The notes under the pieces: model-generated | The model's database searches: none | What the model saw: only the letters and a program-made list of their open reading frames with translations | What the model was told of the DNA's origin: nothing | Origin: Polyodon spathula | Lineage: Eukaryota > Chordata > Actinopteri > Acipenseriformes > Polyodontidae | Assembly (NCBI RefSeq): GCF_017654505.1 | Contig: NC_054565.1 | Coordinates: forward strand, 2,525,468 to 2,589,467 | Direction of reading: 5' to 3' | DNA length: 64,000 bases | Translations under genes and position numbers: made by a program | In this document: positions 58,712 through 64,000 of the stretch, one piece after another | Position numbering within the stretch: position 1 is the first letter of the stretch | Layout: every line of letters begins with the position of its first letter

Positions 58712-58759
58712 ATGAGTAGCGGTTTGAAAACCTTTCAAATTAACAATGGAGCTTTTTAA
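58712..58759 (+). promoter_or_regulatory. Upstream ORF overlapping the main start codon
   Basis: An ATG at 58712 opens a 15-codon frame that stops at TAA 58757-58759, after passing over the main ATG at 58746 in a different reading frame. If transcription starts 25-50 bases after the CArG/TATA element, this is the only ATG ahead of the main one. Overlapping uORFs usually lower translation of the main frame. The uORF start has G at -3 but A at +4, so it is weaker than the main start and leaky scanning is expected. Confidence 0.4.
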
Positions 58760-58824
58760 AACGTTAATCTTGGTCCTGTGGATTTTACTGGTGAAAATAA
58801 GGCAAGATTGCACGGCCGAGGAAG
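58746..58824 (+). CDS. First coding exon of an unidentified secreted or membrane protein (signal-peptide exon)
   Basis: The exon encodes 26 residues starting MELFKTLILVLWILL, then a short polar part ending in DCTAEE. This has the layout of a cleavable signal peptide: a hydrophobic core at residues 7-16, and C-T-A at positions -3 to -1 fitting signal peptidase, with cleavage before EE. The start has a strong Kozak context (A at -3, G at +4). The frame runs into GAAG followed by GTAGGT, a good splice donor, giving a phase-1 intron typical of signal-peptide exons. A promoter-like block with GC box, CArG/TATA and E-boxes lies 75-240 bases upstream. The rest of the gene is outside the window, so the family is unknown. 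A muscle-expressed receptor subunit, such as a nicotinic acetylcholine receptor subunit whose mature chain often starts with acidic residues, is only one speculative option. Confidence 0.55.
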
Positions 58825-60135
58825 GTAGGTTCATAATTTAATCACTTTTACTGTATATAAAAAAAAAAAAAAAAAAATGTGTATACCCAGACGTGCAGGT
58901 GTATGCATTAATGTCTCTCTGTTGAGGCATTTAAAGAAAAAAAAGTTTAAATACAATAATGCAAATTAGAGAATCTTATGCAAGACTGTGGTTTTAGAAT
59001 TGCATACTTCAAAAGGGCTTCAGCATTTGACTTGAAGATTTAGCTAGGTAGATATGAATGACAAATGTAATAAGAAGACTACGTTGTAGATGCAGTTTTT
59101 ATGTCTTGCAGTATTGATGACAGGGGGTGGAGGGGTGACGAAGACAGAAGGGATAGACAGTATTCTAGGATACGTGGTTGTCAAATCTCATTATATACAG
59201 TCGACATATATCTCTTCTGTGATCATTTCATGAGAAAACATGTTTAGTACGTTAAAAATGCGTACAAATAAAATAGCTAGCACCTGAGTTACTAAGCTCT
59301 ACAGTAGCAGTTTGATAGCATTTCACACAAAATATATAGTTACGAAAAGTTCGGCAAACAGAAAGTTTTATAGTTAAAAGTACACGTTTGACTTTTTTAT
59401 TTTTATAAGATGCATATGTCATATTTTAAAGAACAGGTAATTTAATATTTGGAGAAATGCACTATTTACTTTGCAACTGCGTTGTTAAAAAGGGATCATT
59501 TTCAAGTGTGGCTATATTTTTGAATGCGCTACCCTGGATGCTACACCGTTACGAATAACATACTGTAGTTACAGACTAGCGCTTTTATGCGTATTTTTTA
59601 AAATAAACAAATACGTACATATATGCGGAATTAATAAAAATAAAAATAAAATGTATCCGAAAGCGGGAGTCCTTGTAAAGAGGAACGGTTCAGTTACCTT
59701 TTCGATGTTATGAAGGATAATAGTCCGTCGAAATAAATACTGAAATACATATCTCTGGAATATCGGAGTCTTAAACGTCTAGTCATATGAATCGATTTAC
59801 AGTAAAATACATTACAAAATAAAATAATATGTTTAGTTCTGTTTATTTTCCATACATTCCCATGTCGGTTTATAATAAATTAAACAAGCAAACTTTCTCA
59901 GGGTTGTATTCATTAGCGGGTTTTTTTGTTTGTTTGTTTTGGTTTGCTTGTTTATTAATAATACTGAAGGTTATGCATGCAGTATGCCACAGAGTTATGC
60001 AAATGTTCCCCCTAGGGAGGCTCAGAAAAGCTACTTAAAAGCTTTAAATACAGTAGGGTTTCATGAATCACTAATAATGCCCTTAACAGTAAAATTGATC
60101 AAATAATACATTCAGAAAACCCTGTTCAGCTTTTG

Positions 60136-60239
<104 letters not shown>

Positions 60240-62592
60240 CTAATAGAACACAAGCCTTGGGTTAATTGTAGGGCACACAGCACCCTGACATAGCTTCAAA
60301 ATAGCTTTTCACTTTGCTGCTTGGACTGTGTTTTCTCTTTTTGACGTCACTGTATACATGTAATACTATGCAAATAGCTGTAAGTCTCTTTTAGCTAAAT
60401 GTCACCAGCAATTGTCTTTTACCTCTAAAATGTACCATATTCCATAGATCTAGATAACATAGGCAAGTGCTAATCTGAATTTCGACATTTGCGATTATGA
60501 TGGCAAATTAGATGGATATGAAGAGGTTAACAAATTTGTTTTCAGGGAATTTATAGATTTTTTTTTTTCAATGGCAAATAAGGAGGCTACTGTGTGACAT
60601 AATTTATAATTGCTATAGTGCTATAGTAATAAAGTACAGAATTAGTGTGTGTCTGTGGACAACTTGATAATGAGGCAATTTGTATAAATAACTATAATCA
60701 TCCAAGTTGATGTTAACAGTGACGGATCCTAATACACCTGTCACGGAAATCATTCTAAAGGGAGTGACAGTAACACCGGTCAATGTGCACCTCATCTTTG
60801 TTTAGTGTTTTTCTTTCTGTAACAAAACATTCAGCACAACTTCCTGAGGGATACAGATCTGCCGCTGTTTAGATCAATTGCACAGACACAGTTGTGTCTC
60901 GACAGCTTAAAACTACCTGTAGAGAATGTAAACAAACAGGACAATCAACAATGATATAGAGTGGTCCAATAAAGTAGATTGCCCAGAGGTTGAACTATAT
61001 ATATAAGAATGAAAGTAGTAAACAGATGCAGCTTTAAGGAAAACCTAGAAACCCGTGTCGTTTCTGATGGTTAAGCGGGTGGGTACAAATCCAGCTGGTG
61101 GTACAATGCTGTTTTTATTCCTGTACAATGTGGAGCATGTTTATTGTGCTCTCCTGAAACTGGTATTAAATAGCTGATATCAATCTCAGACCAAACTCAC
61201 TGGAGAGAGACAGGGTTAGCGATGCACAGATAACCTTGTGTTGGAGTGAATAGTGGACCAGAATACAATCCATAGATATATGACTTCCTAGGCATGTAAA
61301 AGAAAAAAAGAAAAATAAATAAATAAATGGTATCTGATTTGTGCCGGCTGCCTTTTTTAGGACTAGAATGGAATGATTTTGTAGAGCGTTCTAAAAGTCT
61401 CACCAAGTAAAGAAGTCGATCACACTGTACGTAATGCAATCACATATCACAGCTGGCCTCATTAACATGACAGAAGCTCTTGTTTAAGCATTTGAAATGC
61501 CATATTTGCATGTGCTTTTAACATGTATGTTTTATTTCACTGACGTACAATATATAGTACAGTATGGCTGCATATAGAACATTATTAATTGTATGTGAAT
61601 GGATTGGATCTTAGGATAATGATAATTGTGATAAATAAAACAAAACAAAGAAATGAGTCCACACTAACTCACGGCAGCTGACAAAATTGATCAAAAGCAA
61701 TAGTTAATGGTTTCCGTTGACAATAAGTTATCCCATCTCCTTAACTGGATTGGTACTGTTCAACATCAGTGTGAGTTTCAATCCTGTGAAACTGATGACT
61801 TCCCAGTGTAAGTAACCAGTATACCAGTGTTTTATCATTAGGAAGATTTTTTTTTTTTTTTAGCAATGCTATATAATGCTATAGGTAATACCAGAAGGAT
61901 AATATTAACACATTAGAATTGATACCTGCGTAGAACACTGGTTTCTTGCCCTTAAGAAGTGTGATGCGGTTGATTTTTAACGAGTGCAGACGTGACAGAG
62001 ATGTATTTACACACAATAGATCAAAATGCACTCAGTTAAGATGTTGAATATATTTCATACTGTAGTTTGATTTGAAGGCTGACGCTGGGTTGTATTTATT
62101 CCTGGGAATAGCAAGAAATTTCCACTTTAGTGAACCGCAAACAGTTACAATTTTCAGTGTATTGATTGCTTTGATGTTGCTGCAATTGATCTTACAACTT
62201 TTGACGGCTTGCACACATATTGGTTGGTATCTGACTGCTCTATGAAGCAGCCTGCAAAGTCAGGCGAGTTATGTTCAGGTCAGGATTGAGGTAAGGTTTT
62301 TGGGGTAGCTTGGCTTTCGGATATTCTCATGATATTGTAAAAGGTTGCTTTAAAAACTTGCTGATACACCATAGTTTCTGAAAGGAAGGGTACATTGACA
62401 AATTACATGAACTCTTTCATTAAAACTATGACAGCGTCAGCAGAACTTCTTGCAATAAAGAGGTTTCGTTGAATATTCTACGAACGACAGCAGAGCAAAA
62501 TAAAAACAAGTAGAACGTTTGAAATTGGAACTGCAAAACATCTTCCAATCCAAAATATGCTAGAGATATTTATTAACGTGCAGATTGCAGGA

Positions 62593-62618
62593 AAACAAAC
62601 AAACAAACAAACAAACAG
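62593..62618 (+). repeat. (CAAA)n microsatellite
   Basis: About six units. Confidence 0.9.
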
Positions 62619-63309
62619 GTAGGCAGAACTGTGAAGTAATCATACTGTCAAGAACATATTTGAGGTGCTATAGGAGAATTCCTTTATAAATGGTAGTCAT
62701 TTGAAACTTGAAACTTAGAGGCAACATTGGAGATTAGAGTATAGACTGCAGATGTAACCAGCACTAGCCCGAGGCTAATATTGAAACAATATGCGTTTTA
62801 CAGAGTTTTCCAAGTTCTAATGGCATATTAAACATTGCATTCAATCTTGTACTCTTATTTCCAGCAGTGCTATGTCCCAATTAGATGTCCCCAACTATAA
62901 CACGCTTGCATCGTTCAGACTGTACATGAATCCTACAGGATATGCGTTTCAATTAAAAAAATCTGTGAAGCGGATTCATTTTCAAAGTAAATTCAGACTT
63001 TTCTGTTTGTCACAGTTTCTTTAATATTTTAGTTCATGTTGTGTACCTTGCAGTAAAGTAAACTCTTATCTCTGGATAGATTGTACAATACTGTGCACTT
63101 TTATTATCGCTGTAAAGATCATTAATACAAAGCTTAACAAGGCTGGAGGTGAAAACACACTCCAGCATATAGAAGTTTGTTTGTATTCATGTATTCAGAT
63201 GCTTCTTAATGTATAGCCCCTGGTCGCTGGAATCCTGTCAGTTTTGTGTAAATAAGGTCTTGATGGTTGTGGAAGTAGTTTTTTGCACAATGCAGCATAT
63301 TCTGTCACT

Positions 63310-63310
<1 letters not shown>

Positions 63311-63346
<36 letters not shown>
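63311..63346 (+). repeat. (AAT)n microsatellite
   Basis: About 12 units. Confidence 0.93.
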
Positions 63347-63347
<1 letters not shown>

Positions 63348-63579
63348 CTTCAGACGTGTACATGGACACCAGTAATAGCCATTTGTATGTATGAAATGCT
63401 AAGAAAATACAATAATGTTTAGAAGACAAAGCTGATATTGCATGAGTCAACAATGTCTTCCTAGACTGTCTCATGAGAAGCTAGTATGAGCTAATTTTTT
63501 GCCAACACATGCAAAAAAAACTTACATTGAAGACTATCAGTTAGGAAAAGTTTGTATTTAGCTGGCATAATTGAATGCC

Positions 63580-63670
63580 AACACTAGGGTTGGGAAAATA
63601 TTGAACATCTCTGAAATGATAATTGCACAATAAAAAAAAAAAAATGCGATAATTGCAATTATCGTGGTGT
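63580..63670. repeat. Possible hAT-type terminal fragment with an 18-bp palindrome
   Basis: CTAGGGTTGGGAAAATATTG near 63585 resembles the GGGTTGGGCGATA-type ends of some fish hAT elements. GATAATTGCA occurs at 63618. A perfect 18-bp palindrome, CGATAATTGCAATTATCG, lies at 63647-63664 after an A-run. No matching far end is present before the window stops. Confidence 0.3.
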
Positions 63671-64000
63671 TTAGATTCCACTGGTTATACAATAAAAAAA
63701 ACAAATAGAGTTGCCCTTCGCTAAACCGAGGACAGGTTTACCTGGGGTAATTAAGTGTCCATCTAAAAAAATGCATGCACATTTATGTTGCTCAATTTAT
63801 TTGAAACTTTTTGCTGAAATACCATTTCTGTAATGTGTCCTCCCTGCTGTTTTCTAAAGTAGTCCAATTGTTTTCTGTTGGTACAGTAGCCTTAGTGAAG
63901 CATATTTTGTACGTACACTACCTCCATTTTCTCTAAGACTACCGAAATAGACAGTGAACTTGCGGTGTTTCTTTTTTGTTAATCTGTTTTGAAATAAAGT

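Overview
This window looks like AT-rich nuclear DNA from a vertebrate. A ray-finned fish is the best guess, because one mobile element has terminal repeats of a type I associate with fish genomes, and because simple repeats are very dense. That is an inference: no protein-coding gene here identifies the species. I see no operons, prokaryotic genes, rRNA, intact tRNA or CRISPR array. Nearly all open frames are short chance frames; many are simply translations of microsatellites.

The only convincing gene part lies near the right end. At about 58.5-58.83 kb there is a compact promoter-like region, a short 5' leader, and a first coding exon on the + strand. That exon encodes a 26-residue signal peptide and ends in a good phase-1 splice donor. 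The promoter holds a GC box, a perfect CArG box that could also serve as a TATA element, and several E-boxes including two abutting CAGCTG copies. This mix is typical of muscle-expressed genes. The leader has a small upstream ORF overlapping the main start. The remaining ~5.2 kb to the window end reads as intron 1, so the gene continues outside and I cannot name it.

The other ~58 kb reads as intergenic (or intronic) DNA. It holds: a hAT-type DNA transposon (3.2-4.2 kb) with internal hairpins; a small transposon with 19-bp inverted termini (33.2-33.7 kb); a tRNA-derived SINE (30.57-30.77 kb) and a weaker one (45.0 kb); a foldback repeat (52.6-52.7 kb); a tandem MITE-like unit (25.5-25.7 kb); two copies of one interspersed-repeat tail joined to ATT microsatellites (37.6 and 41.2 kb); and about twenty long microsatellites. 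Notable among these are the (TC)n(TA)n(CA)n tract at 20.1 kb and the self-complementary (TATC)n(TA)n(GATA)n tract at 42.7 kb.

Several repeat-poor blocks (around 10.7, 11.7, 15.1, 16.2 and 51.0 kb) are dense in homeodomain, TEAD, RUNX or E-box-like motifs and could be conserved enhancers. This cannot be tested without alignment. A second possible first exon, on the - strand at 24.8-24.93 kb, is weaker. I found no clear evidence for a new multi-gene system. The most interesting items are the 58.6 kb promoter/uORF/signal-exon unit and the structured repeats.
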